Below, one piece after another: positions 26,071-35,142 of a DNA stretch of 64,000 nt. Source of the stretch: Bin87 sp034423115 (GTDB lineage Bacteria; Chloroflexota; Dehalococcoidia; Lucifugimonadales; UBA3495); contig DAOUJD010000064.1 in the NCBI GenBank assembly GCA_034423115.1, positions 23,591-87,590 on the forward strand, given 5' to 3'. The notes below the pieces were generated by a model, which saw nothing but the letters and a program-made list of their open reading frames with translations, was not told the origin of the DNA and did not search any database. How positions within the stretch are numbered: position 1 is the stretch's first letter; each line of letters begins with the position of its first letter. The translations under genes were made by a program, and so were the position numbers.

Positions 26071-27450
26071 CTAGCAAGCCGGATTGTTGCCGTTGCGCCA
26101 GCTAGCCAGTTCGTCCCAGTCGCGGGCCGCCATGAACTCCCGCCAACGGCTATAGAAACCGCGCTGGTTCTGCTCACCGGCCCGCGCCTTGGTGGTATCC
26201 AGCACCGTACCGTCGAGCTTGAGACCGCCATCCTCGAAATCGGTCACCGCGTAGCCCATGCCCATCTGATAGTTGTAATGGTACCGGCGCGCCATGGCGC
26301 CCCGGCTGGCGGCGTGGGCGTAGTTCCAGTTCTCCATGTCGTCCTGCTCGGTCAGACCGGCGGGACCCGAGTAGCGGATGTAGTATTGGCGCAGAAACTC
26401 CTTGACTTCAGGCGGAGCGGTGCTGTCCACCATGAACCAGCGCCAAACCTCCGTCTGGTCAGGTCCCCGCGGATGCCACACCGCGATGCTGCGTGGCTGC
26501 CGGGGCAGGAAGGACATATTGGGGAAGATGGTGCCGGGTCCCGCCAATATGCGCCACAATTGTCCCTGTCGCTCCTTGCGAGCGATCTCGCACTGGTAGA
26601 AATACTCGGAGACAATCGGGTCGTTCTGGTAGGACGGAACGGGCTGAGCGTCCTCCGGGCGCAGGAACATGACGGTGCCGTGTCCCCGCTCGGGAAATGA
26701 TACGTCGAGGGACTTGGCGCCCTCGCGCTCACGGTTGTCCCGCCGTCCCTGGCCGGACGGACCGATACCCACCAGGTCAACGGAGCGGTGGCTGATGTTG
26801 TGGTAGCGGTCGCCGATGAAATTCTCGGCGGGGAACTTCCAGTTGCTGGGCACCATCCATTTCTCGATCCCGCCGATAATCTCGGTACCGCCGTCGGACC
26901 CGTCCCAACCATCGAACAGGATGTCCAGGTAGGTCTTAAAGCCGCCGATATACTCCAGGAAGTCGGGCGCGTTGGGATCCCAAGTTGCCCAGATGCCGCC
27001 CTTGTAGTTGGTCATCTTGGGGACACGGATAAGGCTCCATTGGGATTTGTCCAATTCCTCGTGGTAGGCGTCCTTGTAGAAGGGCACACCGACCAGCGAC
27101 CCATCGGTAGCAAAGCTCCAGCCGTGGTATGGACAGGTAAAGATGGGAGTGTTCCCCTCGTCGTACCGGCACACCTTCATGCCACGGTGCATGCACGAAT
27201 TGAGGAATACGTGAACCTCGCCCTCTCGATCCCGGCAGAGGATTACGGATTCCTCGCCCATTGAGGACACGAAGAAGTCGCCCGGCTTGGACACCTGGCT
27301 CTCGTGGCCGACGAACAACCAGGCGCGGGTGAAGATGCGCTCCTGCTCTTCGGCGTAGATGTCAGCGTTGACGAATATCTCGCGGCTGACCATGCCATTG
27401 TCCTGGTCAACCAGGCCACTGTAGGCGCTGGGCTGGAACGTGATCGCCAT
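26071..27450 (-). CDS. Rieske non-heme iron dioxygenase, alpha subunit
   Basis: A 459-residue oxygenase large subunit. The start ATG 27450 (MAITFQPSAY) has GGAGG 6 bases upstream; an adjacent ATG at 27453 is too close. The Rieske [2Fe-2S] ligands are C86, H88, C106 and H109 (CMHRG...CPYHGW). The mononuclear iron site is D214, H217 and H221 in NFIGDRYHNISHRS. It inserts oxygen into an aromatic or cyclic substrate using electrons from a ferredoxin. The beta subunit follows directly. The electron-transfer partner must be encoded elsewhere. The substrate is unknown, with benzoate/biphenyl-like ring hydroxylation as the generic role. Confidence 0.93.
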   Translation of the reverse strand: MAITFQPSAYSGLVDQDNGMVSREIFVNADIYAEEQERIFTRAWLFVGHESQVSKPGDFFVSSMGEESVILCRDREGEVHVFLNSCMHRGMKVCRYDEGNTPIFTCPYHGWSFATDGSLVGVPFYKDAYHEELDKSQWSLIRVPKMTNYKGGIWATWDPNAPDFLEYIGGFKTYLDILFDGWDGSDGGTEIIGGIEKWMVPSNWKFPAENFIGDRYHNISHRSVDLVGIGPSGQGRRDNREREGAKSLDVSFPERGHGTVMFLRPEDAQPVPSYQNDPIVSEYFYQCEIARKERQGQLWRILAGPGTIFPNMSFLPRQPRSIAVWHPRGPDQTEVWRWFMVDSTAPPEVKEFLRQYYIRYSGPAGLTEQDDMENWNYAHAASRGAMARRYHYNYQMGMGYAVTDFEDGGLKLDGTVLDTTKARAGEQNQRGFYSRWREFMAARDWDELASWRNGNNPAC

Positions 27451-27505
27451 CATTGTCCTCCGGGCGCGGCTTGCTTCGCCGCATGGTATCACAACCGTGC
27501 GGCGG

Positions 27506-28393
27506 TCAGTCGCTCCGCAGCTCGGTCTGCGCCAGAGATTCCAATATGCGCGCCACGACAGGGTAACCATCGTTGCCCCAGCCGGCCTCCTGCGCCTGGT
27601 GATATAGCCCGTTTGCCACGGACCCGGTGCCGGACGGTGCGTCTACACTCTCGGCCAATGCGCAGGCTAGGGCGACGTCTTTTGCCACTATGTCCAGGGT
27701 GCCACCAGCCTCGAACGTGCGGTTCAGGATTGAATTCGGTATTGCGTTGAACGCGCGGCTGGCGCCGGCGCTAACCGGGACGATCTCAGCCAGGACCGCA
27801 GGATCTACACCGCCAAGGCGGGCGATGAGCATGCCCTCGATGGCGGCGATGAGGTTGGTATAACCCATGTATTGTGTAGCAAGTTTGGCAACGCATCCCG
27901 CACCTGATTCGCCGACGTAAAACACCTGCGCGGACACCGTCTCCAGGATAGGCAGCACGCGATCGAAGATAGAACGCGGGCCACCAACCATCATCGTCAT
28001 GTTGGGTGGTCGGCCGCTGACGGGAGCATCGAGCATGTGGAGACCTCGGGCGGCACAGGTATCCGCCACTTTTCGCGCGACGTCTGGGTCATTGGTGGTG
28101 GTATCGACCAGTACAGCTCCAGGCGACATTGCTGCCAGCACGGCTGCCTCATTACCCAGCAAGACAGATTCAACCTGTGTTGGACCGGGCAACGAAGTCC
28201 ATACAACCCCGCAGCCGTCAACCGCCTCCTCTGCGCTGGACGCCCAACTCGCTCCTCGCTCGATCAGCGGATCGGCGGCTTCGAGGCGGATGTCGTGCAC
28301 GGTCAAAGGGACGCCTGCGTCAAAGAGGCAACCGGCCATCAAACTACCCATGGTGCCCACGCCGATAAACGCCTGTCGGGTCGCCGATGCCAT
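27506..28393 (-). CDS. Beta-hydroxyacid dehydrogenase (3-hydroxyisobutyrate dehydrogenase family)
   Basis: A 295-residue NAD(P)-dependent enzyme. The cofactor motif GVGTMGSLMA lies at the N-terminus. The substrate loop LDAPVSGRPPN matches the DAPVSGG family block, and the catalytic lysine is in GAGCVAKLATQYM, although the usual asparagine four residues on is replaced. AAGGAGAG precedes the start. Relatives oxidise 3-hydroxyisobutyrate, tartronate semialdehyde or similar acids. It lies 55 bases upstream of the Rieske alpha gene and may be part of the same catabolic unit. Confidence 0.85.
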   Translation of the reverse strand: MASATRQAFIGVGTMGSLMAGCLFDAGVPLTVHDIRLEAADPLIERGASWASSAEEAVDGCGVVWTSLPGPTQVESVLLGNEAAVLAAMSPGAVLVDTTTNDPDVARKVADTCAARGLHMLDAPVSGRPPNMTMMVGGPRSIFDRVLPILETVSAQVFYVGESGAGCVAKLATQYMGYTNLIAAIEGMLIARLGGVDPAVLAEIVPVSAGASRAFNAIPNSILNRTFEAGGTLDIVAKDVALACALAESVDAPSGTGSVANGLYHQAQEAGWGNDGYPVVARILESLAQTELRSD

Positions 28394-28489
28394 GATGCTC
28401 TCCTTGGAACGGGGCCGCTCCGTTTGACTTGGTCCCGACGCGCTCCACGTTATTGGCGTCGGTTTTGATCCTCGCCAGCCGCAGATGGA

Positions 28490-28921
28490 TCAATACACCG
28501 CAGCGCATGCAGGTAGAATGGTATGAAAGACGGCTTGCTGGTCAAACCGGGCTTTGTACTGATCGGAAATTTCGCGAACGGATACGAGCCCGGCTTCGGC
28601 GCCGTCAAGCGGAATCAACACATTCAACAGCTTTGTGGATTCCCGGTACGGCCGACCCTCAGCGGCATCGAACCACTGACCGCGGGCGTCGAGCACGGTG
28701 AGGCCGTCAGGGAAGCGCGGCGTCACTGTATCGGCCAGAAACGCGTTCCATTCGTCTTCGGTTACGGTGCTGCCATCTCCCTTTTCCTGCCCGAAATAAA
28801 CGTTCAATTCAGTGAATGTGCCCATCCCTTCGGGGCAAGAAGACTGGCCGCCGGCGATGCATCCCACACCGAAGAGGAGGAGCAACGCGGAGGCGGCCAG
28901 AAGTATCGTGGCCGATCGCAT
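28490..28921 (-). CDS. DUF3574-like lipoprotein
   Basis: A 143-residue exported protein. The signal peptide ends LFGVGC, a lipobox. The mature part follows the DUF3574 pattern: FTELNVYFGQEKGDGSTV, then EWNAFLADTVTPRFPDGLTV, LDARGQWFDAAEG, and YKARFDQQAVF. The function of this family is unknown; it is usually periplasmic or membrane-bound. The start is one base from the stop of the LLM gene upstream, so it is the second gene of that transcript. Confidence 0.75.
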   Translation of the reverse strand: MRSATILLAASALLLLFGVGCIAGGQSSCPEGMGTFTELNVYFGQEKGDGSTVTEDEWNAFLADTVTPRFPDGLTVLDARGQWFDAAEGRPYRESTKLLNVLIPLDGAEAGLVSVREISDQYKARFDQQAVFHTILPACAAVY

Positions 28922-28922
28922 C

Positions 28923-30092
28923 CTACTCGTAGTGGTCGACCAGCGGTATCTCGTGGAGGGCGGGTATCACCTCGCGCCCGATGAGTTCGATGGAGCGCAT
29001 CACGTCCTCGTGGTCCATGGCGCCCTCGTTGCCATAGATGTGGAGGTAGCCCGGATTGAGACGCTCGATGATCATGGAGAGCTTTTCGCGCACGGTGTCG
29101 GGACTGCCCACGATGATGTTGTTGGCTTCCTGTAGTTCCTCGTAGGTCATCATCCGGCCGAAACCGCCGGCGCCCGGAAGGGTGCGCTGGATGCTGACGG
29201 CCTCGCGCGACTGGTAGCCGGGCGGGTCGTTGTGCTCACGAGGACCGCGGTTGCGGTGTTCCTGGGTCCAAAGGAATTCGCGGCCCAGTTCCTGGGCTTT
29301 TTCGTCGGTGTCGGCGCAGAAGACGCGCAGCAGGTAGCCGAAGTGCTCCGGCCCGGGTTGGAATCCGGTCTCCTTGGCGGTGTCGATGTATACGTCCCGC
29401 AGGCGGTGGGTGTGTTCCAGCAGGGAACCCAGGTTCATGTAGGGGTGCTGGTGGGTCGCGGCCCACACTACGGACTCGGGACTGCTAAAGCCAGGGAACC
29501 AGATGGGCGGATGGGGCTTCTGCATGGGAAGAACCCAGGGGTTGACCTTCCGGTAGTGGTAGTACTCGCCCTCGTAGCGGAACGGCCCGGGCTCCGTCCA
29601 GCACTTGATAATCAGGTCGTGGGCTTCCTCGAACCGGTCCCGGTTTTGGGGCGGCGCAACGCCGCCTTGCAGGGTCTCCACCGCAGTGCCGCGCACAAAT
29701 CCGGATATGATTCGGCCGCCGGATATGCAGTCCAGCATTGCGATCTCTTCGGCCATGCGGATAGGATCGTTGATTGCGATTACGTTCCCCAGGATCGCGA
29801 TCTTGGTATTGCGAGTGACCTTGGAAATGACAGCGGCGTCGATGTTGACGGCCGGTTTCATGCACCAGTACGAAGCATGGTGCTCGTTGGACATGATGCC
29901 GTCGAAGCCGTTCTGATCGGCGCAGGCGTACTGTTCGTGGTATTGGTTGTAGAGCACGTGGGCCTTTTCGGGGTCGAAATGGGAGTTGGGGAAATCCAGT
30001 CGTCCCGATTCGAACTGCTCAACGTCCTCGTCGGTGACGTGGCCGTAGGGCTGCTCCGAGAACCAGAATATTTCAACCTTATCCTTGGGCAT
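28923..30092 (-). CDS. LLM class flavin-dependent monooxygenase (alkanesulfonate/luciferase type)
   Basis: A 389-residue luciferase-like monooxygenase. The start at ATG 30092 (MPKDKVEIFWFSEQPYG) is preceded by GAGGAGG five bases upstream, preferred over an upstream start at 30188. The EHH motif lies in DGIMSNEHHASYW, followed by AILGNVIAINDPIRMAEEIA and the barrel block GGRIISGFVRG. It is longer than the other three LLM paralogues in the window and belongs to the alkanal/nitrilotriacetate-like branch. It is a candidate for Baeyer-Villiger or C-S bond oxidation. The DUF3574 lipoprotein follows one base downstream. Confidence 0.9.
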   Translation of the reverse strand: MPKDKVEIFWFSEQPYGHVTDEDVEQFESGRLDFPNSHFDPEKAHVLYNQYHEQYACADQNGFDGIMSNEHHASYWCMKPAVNIDAAVISKVTRNTKIAILGNVIAINDPIRMAEEIAMLDCISGGRIISGFVRGTAVETLQGGVAPPQNRDRFEEAHDLIIKCWTEPGPFRYEGEYYHYRKVNPWVLPMQKPHPPIWFPGFSSPESVVWAATHQHPYMNLGSLLEHTHRLRDVYIDTAKETGFQPGPEHFGYLLRVFCADTDEKAQELGREFLWTQEHRNRGPREHNDPPGYQSREAVSIQRTLPGAGGFGRMMTYEELQEANNIIVGSPDTVREKLSMIIERLNPGYLHIYGNEGAMDHEDVMRSIELIGREVIPALHEIPLVDHYE

Positions 30093-30215
30093 GGGGACCT
30101 CCTCGCCACGGTTGGCAGGTCGAGTAGCGCGTTGGCACGGGTGCGGGATGGCGTCAGTATAGGCAAGCCCATCGATGCGGGCAAGCAAAGCGACAACAAC
30201 GGCTAACCGGCGGCA

Positions 30216-30458
30216 TCATTCGGTGGGGATCCTGGGGTTGAATATGCGCCCGTACTGGACGAAAGCCACGACGGTCAGTATCACCAGGATGCACAAGCTA
30301 ATGTCCCACAACGTGGAAACCACCAACCACGCCCAACTCTCGGCCGCAAATTCGGTAGCCAGTACGTTGACCGCGACCGCCGCGACGATGCGGGGAACAA
30401 CCACGCACGCCAAAACCAGCAGCAATCGCCACCGATTTAGAGCGAGCCACCTTTTCAT
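30216..30458 (-). CDS. Small membrane protein, unknown
   Basis: An 80-residue protein with two or three hydrophobic segments (LLLVLACVVVPRIVAAVAV, WAWLVVSTLWDISLCILVIL), a basic N-terminus (MKRWLALNRWR) and a polar tail. No family is recognised. It lies 20 bases after the enoyl-CoA hydratase on the same strand. Confidence 0.5.
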   Translation of the reverse strand: MKRWLALNRWRLLLVLACVVVPRIVAAVAVNVLATEFAAESWAWLVVSTLWDISLCILVILTVVAFVQYGRIFNPRIPTE

Positions 30459-30478
30459 GTCGGTTCAGGGGATTTCGG

Positions 30479-31288
30479 CTATCGGCCCTGGAACCACGCC
30501 TGACGTTTCTGGGAGAAGGCGCGAATCCCTTCCTGGAAATCGCCGGTCAACCCGATATTGGCGATGGCGTCGGTCTCCGCCTCCAGCTGCGTGGACAGGT
30601 CGGCTTCCCAGCTACCGTCGAAAAGCGCTTTGACGCGCCCGTATGCCTGGGTCGGTCCCTGGGCCAACCGATCGGCGGTTTCCATGGCGTGGCGTTCAAA
30701 ATGGGAAGCGTCGAACACCTGGCTGACCAACCCCAATTCCAGTGCGTACTGGGCGCCGATGGGTTGTCGGGCTAGATAGATTTCCATGGCGCGGCCCTGA
30801 CCAACGATGCGCGGCAACATATAGGTGGATCCGCCGTCCGCCGTGCAACCGATGTTGGCGTAGGCCAGCAGGAACCGGGCATCGGCCGAGGCCACCCTCA
30901 GGTCGCAGGCGAGAGCCAAGCTGAAGCCGGCGCCGGCCGCGACGCCATTCACCGCCGCGATCACCGGTTTGTCCAATGTGCGAATGGCCATGATCACATC
31001 GTTGTGCAGCGAGTCTGCCAGTCCGCGGAGGTGTTCCGATAGCCCTTCGGGTCCGCCCTCATCCAGTTGCGCCGCAAAATCCCGCACGTCGGCGCCGGCA
31101 CAAAAAGCGCCGTCGGTTCCGGTCAACATGACGGCGCGAACGTCTCTCGCCGACGCTGCGGTCAAGGCTTGGCCCAGGTCGGAGATCATGTCGGGAGACA
31201 GAGCGTTGCGAGCCTCCGGGCGGTTCAGACGTATCACGGCCAATGAAGCACTGCGCTCGAGCAAAACATGCTGGTTTATACTTGTCAT
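30479..31288 (-). CDS. Enoyl-CoA hydratase/isomerase family protein
   Basis: A 269-residue crotonase-fold enzyme. The oxyanion-hole regions are AFCAGADVRDF and GVAAGAGFSLALACDLR, and the block YANIGCTADGGSTYMLPRIVG follows. One acidic residue of the hydratase pair is replaced around the second site, so isomerase, hydrolase or hydratase activity is equally possible. It acts on CoA thioesters in fatty-acid or aromatic-acid degradation. No CoA ligase lies in the window. A short membrane gene follows downstream. Confidence 0.9.
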   Translation of the reverse strand: MTSINQHVLLERSASLAVIRLNRPEARNALSPDMISDLGQALTAASARDVRAVMLTGTDGAFCAGADVRDFAAQLDEGGPEGLSEHLRGLADSLHNDVIMAIRTLDKPVIAAVNGVAAGAGFSLALACDLRVASADARFLLAYANIGCTADGGSTYMLPRIVGQGRAMEIYLARQPIGAQYALELGLVSQVFDASHFERHAMETADRLAQGPTQAYGRVKALFDGSWEADLSTQLEAETDAIANIGLTGDFQEGIRAFSQKRQAWFQGR

Positions 31289-31412
31289 CAGAAACCTCCC
31301 GATAGCCGGCTGTTTCGCGGAGTAGGGTATGGAAAAACATCAGGCATCAGCCCGGTCGGGACCGGGGCCGATGCCTGGAGTTGGTCGTCTGTTTTGGGTT
31401 GATTGGGCCGGA

Positions 31413-33107
31413 CTAGCGCGTCACCGCTCCTTCGGACGCCGAGGACACCAACTTGGCGTACTTGGCCAGGACACCTGTGGTGTACTTGGGCTCCATGGGG
31501 CGCCAGGCAGCACGCCGGTCGGTCATCTCTTCTTCGCTGATGCGGGCGTCCAAGCGGCGGTTTGGGATGTCGAGGGTGATGATGTCGCCTTCGCGCAACA
31601 GGCCGATGGGCCCGCCGACCATTGCCTCGGGAGCGACGTGGCCGACCATGGGGCCGTGGGACGCGCCGGAGAAACGACCGTCGGTTACCAAAGCGACCGA
31701 ATCACCGAGACCCTGACCGATGAGCGCGCTAGTAACGGCGAGCATTTCGCGCATGCCGGGGCCGCCCTTCGGGCCCTCGTAGCGGATGACGACGATATCT
31801 CCGTCCTTGATCTCGCCGCGCTGGATTGCCTGGAAGGCAGGCTCCTCCTGTTCGAACACTCGGGCTGGTCCTTCGTAGACCTTTTCCTGGTGGCCGGCGA
31901 CCTTAATGACGGCACCGTCGGGTGCGAGATTGCCGCGCAGGATGGCGAGGCCGCCAGTGGGGCTGCGCGGGGCATCGGTCGTATAAATCACCGGCTGGTC
32001 GTCGACGATGGTGGCGGCGTTGATGTTCTCCGCGAGGGTCTTGCCGTTCACCGTCATCTCGTCGCCGTACAGCAGTCCGGCATCCAGCAATCGCTTGCCG
32101 ATGAGGGCGACGCCGCCGTACTTACTGAGGTCGGCCATAACGTAGCGGCCACCCGGTTTCATGTCGGCGATATATGGGGTGTTGCGTCCGATGCGGTCAA
32201 AGTCCTCGAGGGTGAGGTCGACGTCAGCCTCGCGGGCGATGGCCATGAGGTGGAGGACCGCGTTGGTGGAGCCACCCATGGCTACGACCACGGTGATGGC
32301 GTTTTCAAATGCGCGGCGCGTGAGGATGTCGCGGGGGCGGACGCCTTCTTCCAGCATTCGCATGACGGCTTCGCCGGCTTGGCGCGCTTCGTCTGCCTTC
32401 CTGGGATCGACGGCGGTGAGAGAAGCATCGCCTGGGAGGGACAAACCCATGACCTCGATGGCGGTGGACATTGTGTTGGCGGTGAACAAACCTCCACAGG
32501 CACCCTCGCCGGGGCAGGCTGCGCACTCCAAGTCAGTGAGTTCCGATTCAGTGATTCGTCCGGCAGCCCAGGCGCCAACAGCCTCGAAAACGTCCTGGAT
32601 GTTGATATCCTGACCGTTGTATTGGCCCGGCAGGATGCTGCCGCCGTAGACGAAAACGCTGGGGATATTGAGGCGGGCCATGGCCATCACGCAACCGGGC
32701 ATGTTCTTGTCGCAGCCGCCCACAGTGACGAGGCCGTCCATTCGCTGTCCGAACGCGACGGTCTCGATGGAGTCAGCGATCACTTCCCGACTCACGAGGG
32801 ATGCCTTCATGCCCTCGGTGCCCATGGAGATACCGTCGCTGACGGTGATGGTGCCGAACTCGAAGGGTGTCCCGTTGGCCCCACGGATGCCCTCCTTGGC
32901 GGCGGCGGCCCAGCGGTCAAGGTGGACGTTGCAAGGGGTCACGTCGCTGGCAAGGTTGGCGATGGCGACGAATGGCTTGGACAGATCGTCGTCGGTGAGA
33001 CCCATCGCCCTCAGGTACGAGCGAGCGGGGGCGCGGTTCGGCCCGTCGGTGATGTCGCTGCTGCGATGCTTGAATAAGGCGGTGGGGCTGCGAGTAATGG
33101 TGGTCAA
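31413..33107 (-). CDS. ilvD: Dihydroxy-acid dehydratase
   Basis: A 564-residue IlvD-family protein. The three cysteines that bind the iron-sulfur cluster are C59 (TPCNVHL), C132 (GGCDKNMPGC) and C204 (GACGGLFTANTMS). The closing active-site block DGRFSGASHGPMVGHVAPEA is intact. It dehydrates dihydroxy-isovalerate and dihydroxy-methylvalerate in valine, leucine and isoleucine synthesis. The spacing of C59, C132 and C204 and the length fit a [2Fe-2S] form. AGGAGG precedes the ATG. It stands alone, not next to other ilv genes, and sugar-acid dehydratases of the same family are a less likely alternative. Confidence 0.93.
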   Translation of the reverse strand: MTTITRSPTALFKHRSSDITDGPNRAPARSYLRAMGLTDDDLSKPFVAIANLASDVTPCNVHLDRWAAAAKEGIRGANGTPFEFGTITVSDGISMGTEGMKASLVSREVIADSIETVAFGQRMDGLVTVGGCDKNMPGCVMAMARLNIPSVFVYGGSILPGQYNGQDINIQDVFEAVGAWAAGRITESELTDLECAACPGEGACGGLFTANTMSTAIEVMGLSLPGDASLTAVDPRKADEARQAGEAVMRMLEEGVRPRDILTRRAFENAITVVVAMGGSTNAVLHLMAIAREADVDLTLEDFDRIGRNTPYIADMKPGGRYVMADLSKYGGVALIGKRLLDAGLLYGDEMTVNGKTLAENINAATIVDDQPVIYTTDAPRSPTGGLAILRGNLAPDGAVIKVAGHQEKVYEGPARVFEQEEPAFQAIQRGEIKDGDIVVIRYEGPKGGPGMREMLAVTSALIGQGLGDSVALVTDGRFSGASHGPMVGHVAPEAMVGGPIGLLREGDIITLDIPNRRLDARISEEEMTDRRAAWRPMEPKYTTGVLAKYAKLVSSASEGAVTR

Positions 33108-33202
33108 AAGGGCCTCCTCATGGTGAAACGGCGAAAATCAATAGCGTGGTGCGATTATAGGTTGGGCCCTCATAAGCGGCAAGCGAGTGTATTTGGCGTG
33201 AC

Positions 33203-33850
33203 CTAATAATCGACTGGCGGCGCTTCGGCACCGGGCGGGAGCAATTGGTACTCGAGCACGGTATTTGATTTGGTCAGCGTCAGTTCGCCATGTTGATCAA
33301 TGTCATAGGTAGATTCACGGGCGATCAGTGGAGCGCTTTCCACAATCTCCAGCCTTTGTACTTCCGTGTCCGTTGACCATTCGTAGATCAGACTTTCCCA
33401 CCCGTGCAGGTTGCCACGCCCCTTGAATTCCGCGCCGGCGCGTTCGGCAAAGTCTGCCGTTTCCCACGCCTGGCTCAGCCAAGCCGTCAGCTTTTGGTGG
33501 CCGTAGGTCGTAGTCATGTCCATCGTTTCGGGGCCGTCGGGGAAGTGTAGGGTGGACACGGCAGTGGTGATGGTTCCATCGGGGTCGGCGCCCAACCACA
33601 TTTCGGTTTCGAAATGCCCAGGGAGATTGCCGGACGGTTCGCTTTGGTACTGCTCGGTCTTGAACCATAACAATCTGCCGTCGGCTATGCCATCCCGCAA
33701 GATTGTTTGATGTTCCTCGGCATCGAGCGAGATGAGGTCCGCCACCGTTATGGCCGAGGGGTCGGCGCATGCCAACCGTGACGTGGTCAACAGGATGCCC
33801 GTGAGCAGCGCCCACCTCGCCGGGCCGACGCGATGGGCGCTAGGGGTCAC
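33203..33850 (-). CDS. Secreted protein of unknown function
   Basis: A 215-residue protein with a signal peptide (RWALLTGILLTTSRLACA). The mature part is mostly beta-strand, with clear pairs WLGADPDGTITTAVSTLHF and GHFETEM. It resembles the LolA/LppX-like fold seen in lipoprotein carriers, but no diagnostic motif is visible, so this is only a shape impression. Its start overlaps the stop of the alcohol dehydrogenase gene by four bases, making it the second gene of a coupled pair. Confidence 0.6.
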   Translation of the reverse strand: MTPSAHRVGPARWALLTGILLTTSRLACADPSAITVADLISLDAEEHQTILRDGIADGRLLWFKTEQYQSEPSGNLPGHFETEMWLGADPDGTITTAVSTLHFPDGPETMDMTTTYGHQKLTAWLSQAWETADFAERAGAEFKGRGNLHGWESLIYEWSTDTEVQRLEIVESAPLIARESTYDIDQHGELTLTKSNTVLEYQLLPPGAEAPPVDY

Positions 33851-34866
33851 AGTTCGACGACCATTTGCAGTTCATTGGTGGGACGGCACAGGGCTTCAAA
33901 GGCGCCCTGAATGCCGTCCAGGGGCACGAAGTTGGTGGCCGACAGCATGTGATCCACGGACACCCGGCCGGTTCGCATCAAGTCCAGTGCGATTTGCCAG
34001 TCCTCGGGCAGCGTGCCGAACGAGGACTGCATTCGGACTTCTCGGGCCATCCAGTTGGGCGGCATGACAGGTGTTGGTTCCCAGGCGATGGCGATCATGA
34101 CGACCTGACCGCCGCGGGCGCAGAGGTCCAGGCCCTGCTCCAAGGTGGACGGAGCGGCGGCGCACTCAAACACCACCTGAGGGCCGGCGCCGCCGGTCAA
34201 CTCGACCACCCGGGCCTCGAAATCGGAGTCGATGGGGTTCAGCACGGCGTCCGCACCCAACTGACGGGCGGCCTCGGCGCGGCCGGGTGCGGGCTCGGAG
34301 ACGATTACGGTGGTAGCGCCGGCGGCGCGAGCGGTCTGCATGCACAGGAGACCGATGGGGCCAGCGCCGAGGACCAGGACAGAGTCGCCCAGCTTGATGT
34401 CGGACAATCGCACGGCGTGGACGGTGACGGCGCAGGGTTCACACAATGCGGCCTGTTCGTCGGTGACGTCGTCGGGAACGGGAGTAGGCTCCCACTCGTT
34501 GAGCAGGACGTATTCGGCGTAACCGCGAGGTCGTGGGTTTTGCTGGAAACCCATGGTTCGGTAGTTGAACCTGGGATGGGTACGGGTGGCAGACCCGCCG
34601 CCGGGTGGGGGATGACCACCGCCGCCGACGACCCGATCACCCACGCGCCACCGACTCACGTCGGGACCCACGTCGACGATGGAGCCGGTGTATTCGTGGC
34701 CCATGACCGCGCCGGGTTGGGCCAGGTCGTACATGAAGGCGTGAACGTCGGTGCCACAGATTGCCGAATATTTGACGCGCATCACGACCTGGCTCGGGCC
34801 AGGCGTCGGATCGGGCAACTCCTCGACCTGCAAAACCTGCTCGCCCTTGTAAACCGCAGCCCTCAT
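33847..34866 (-). CDS. Zinc-type alcohol dehydrogenase (MDR family)
   Basis: A 339-residue medium-chain dehydrogenase. The catalytic zinc ligands are in SAICGTDVHAF and GHEYTG, and the nucleotide turn is VLGAGPIG. In place of the usual four-cysteine structural zinc lobe there is a proline/glycine-rich loop (VVGGGGHPPPGGGSATR), so it resembles the zinc-poor branch typified by glutathione-independent formaldehyde or sorbitol-type enzymes. Only one Cys-containing loop (LCEPCAV) is nearby. The substrate is unknown. The secreted protein gene is coupled to its 3' end by a four-base overlap. Confidence 0.88.
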   Translation of the reverse strand: MRAAVYKGEQVLQVEELPDPTPGPSQVVMRVKYSAICGTDVHAFMYDLAQPGAVMGHEYTGSIVDVGPDVSRWRVGDRVVGGGGHPPPGGGSATRTHPRFNYRTMGFQQNPRPRGYAEYVLLNEWEPTPVPDDVTDEQAALCEPCAVTVHAVRLSDIKLGDSVLVLGAGPIGLLCMQTARAAGATTVIVSEPAPGRAEAARQLGADAVLNPIDSDFEARVVELTGGAGPQVVFECAAAPSTLEQGLDLCARGGQVVMIAIAWEPTPVMPPNWMAREVRMQSSFGTLPEDWQIALDLMRTGRVSVDHMLSATNFVPLDGIQGAFEALCRPTNELQMVVEL

Positions 34867-35067
34867 GGCGTTGTCCCTCCGAATTCAGATGATGGCGCAA
34901 GAATAGCACAGAGCCTTACGGGAGAGCCGGGGCGACGCGTTCACATCAGCGGGAGGTCGGTGGAAAAGGTGGGTGGTTATGTGTGGCCATAAATCCGGTA
35001 TGGCGCGTGCATGTCGGCGGACTTCCGGTATGTGTCGCTCGGGGTCGAGGTCGGGAGCTACAAGGAA

Positions 35068-35097
35068 AACCCCCGACTGGAAATCCTGCCGGGGGTT
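35068..35097 (-). terminator. Intrinsic terminator of the peptide-binding-protein gene
   Basis: On the minus strand AACCCCCG pairs with CGGGGGTT and ends in TTTTCC, 46 bases after the stop of 35143-37035. The stem is at 35068-35075 and 35090-35097 of the plus strand. Confidence 0.6.
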
Positions 35098-35142
35098 GGA
35101 TACGGTCGTCAGGATTGAATCGCGCCTGAAGCCAGATTTCAC

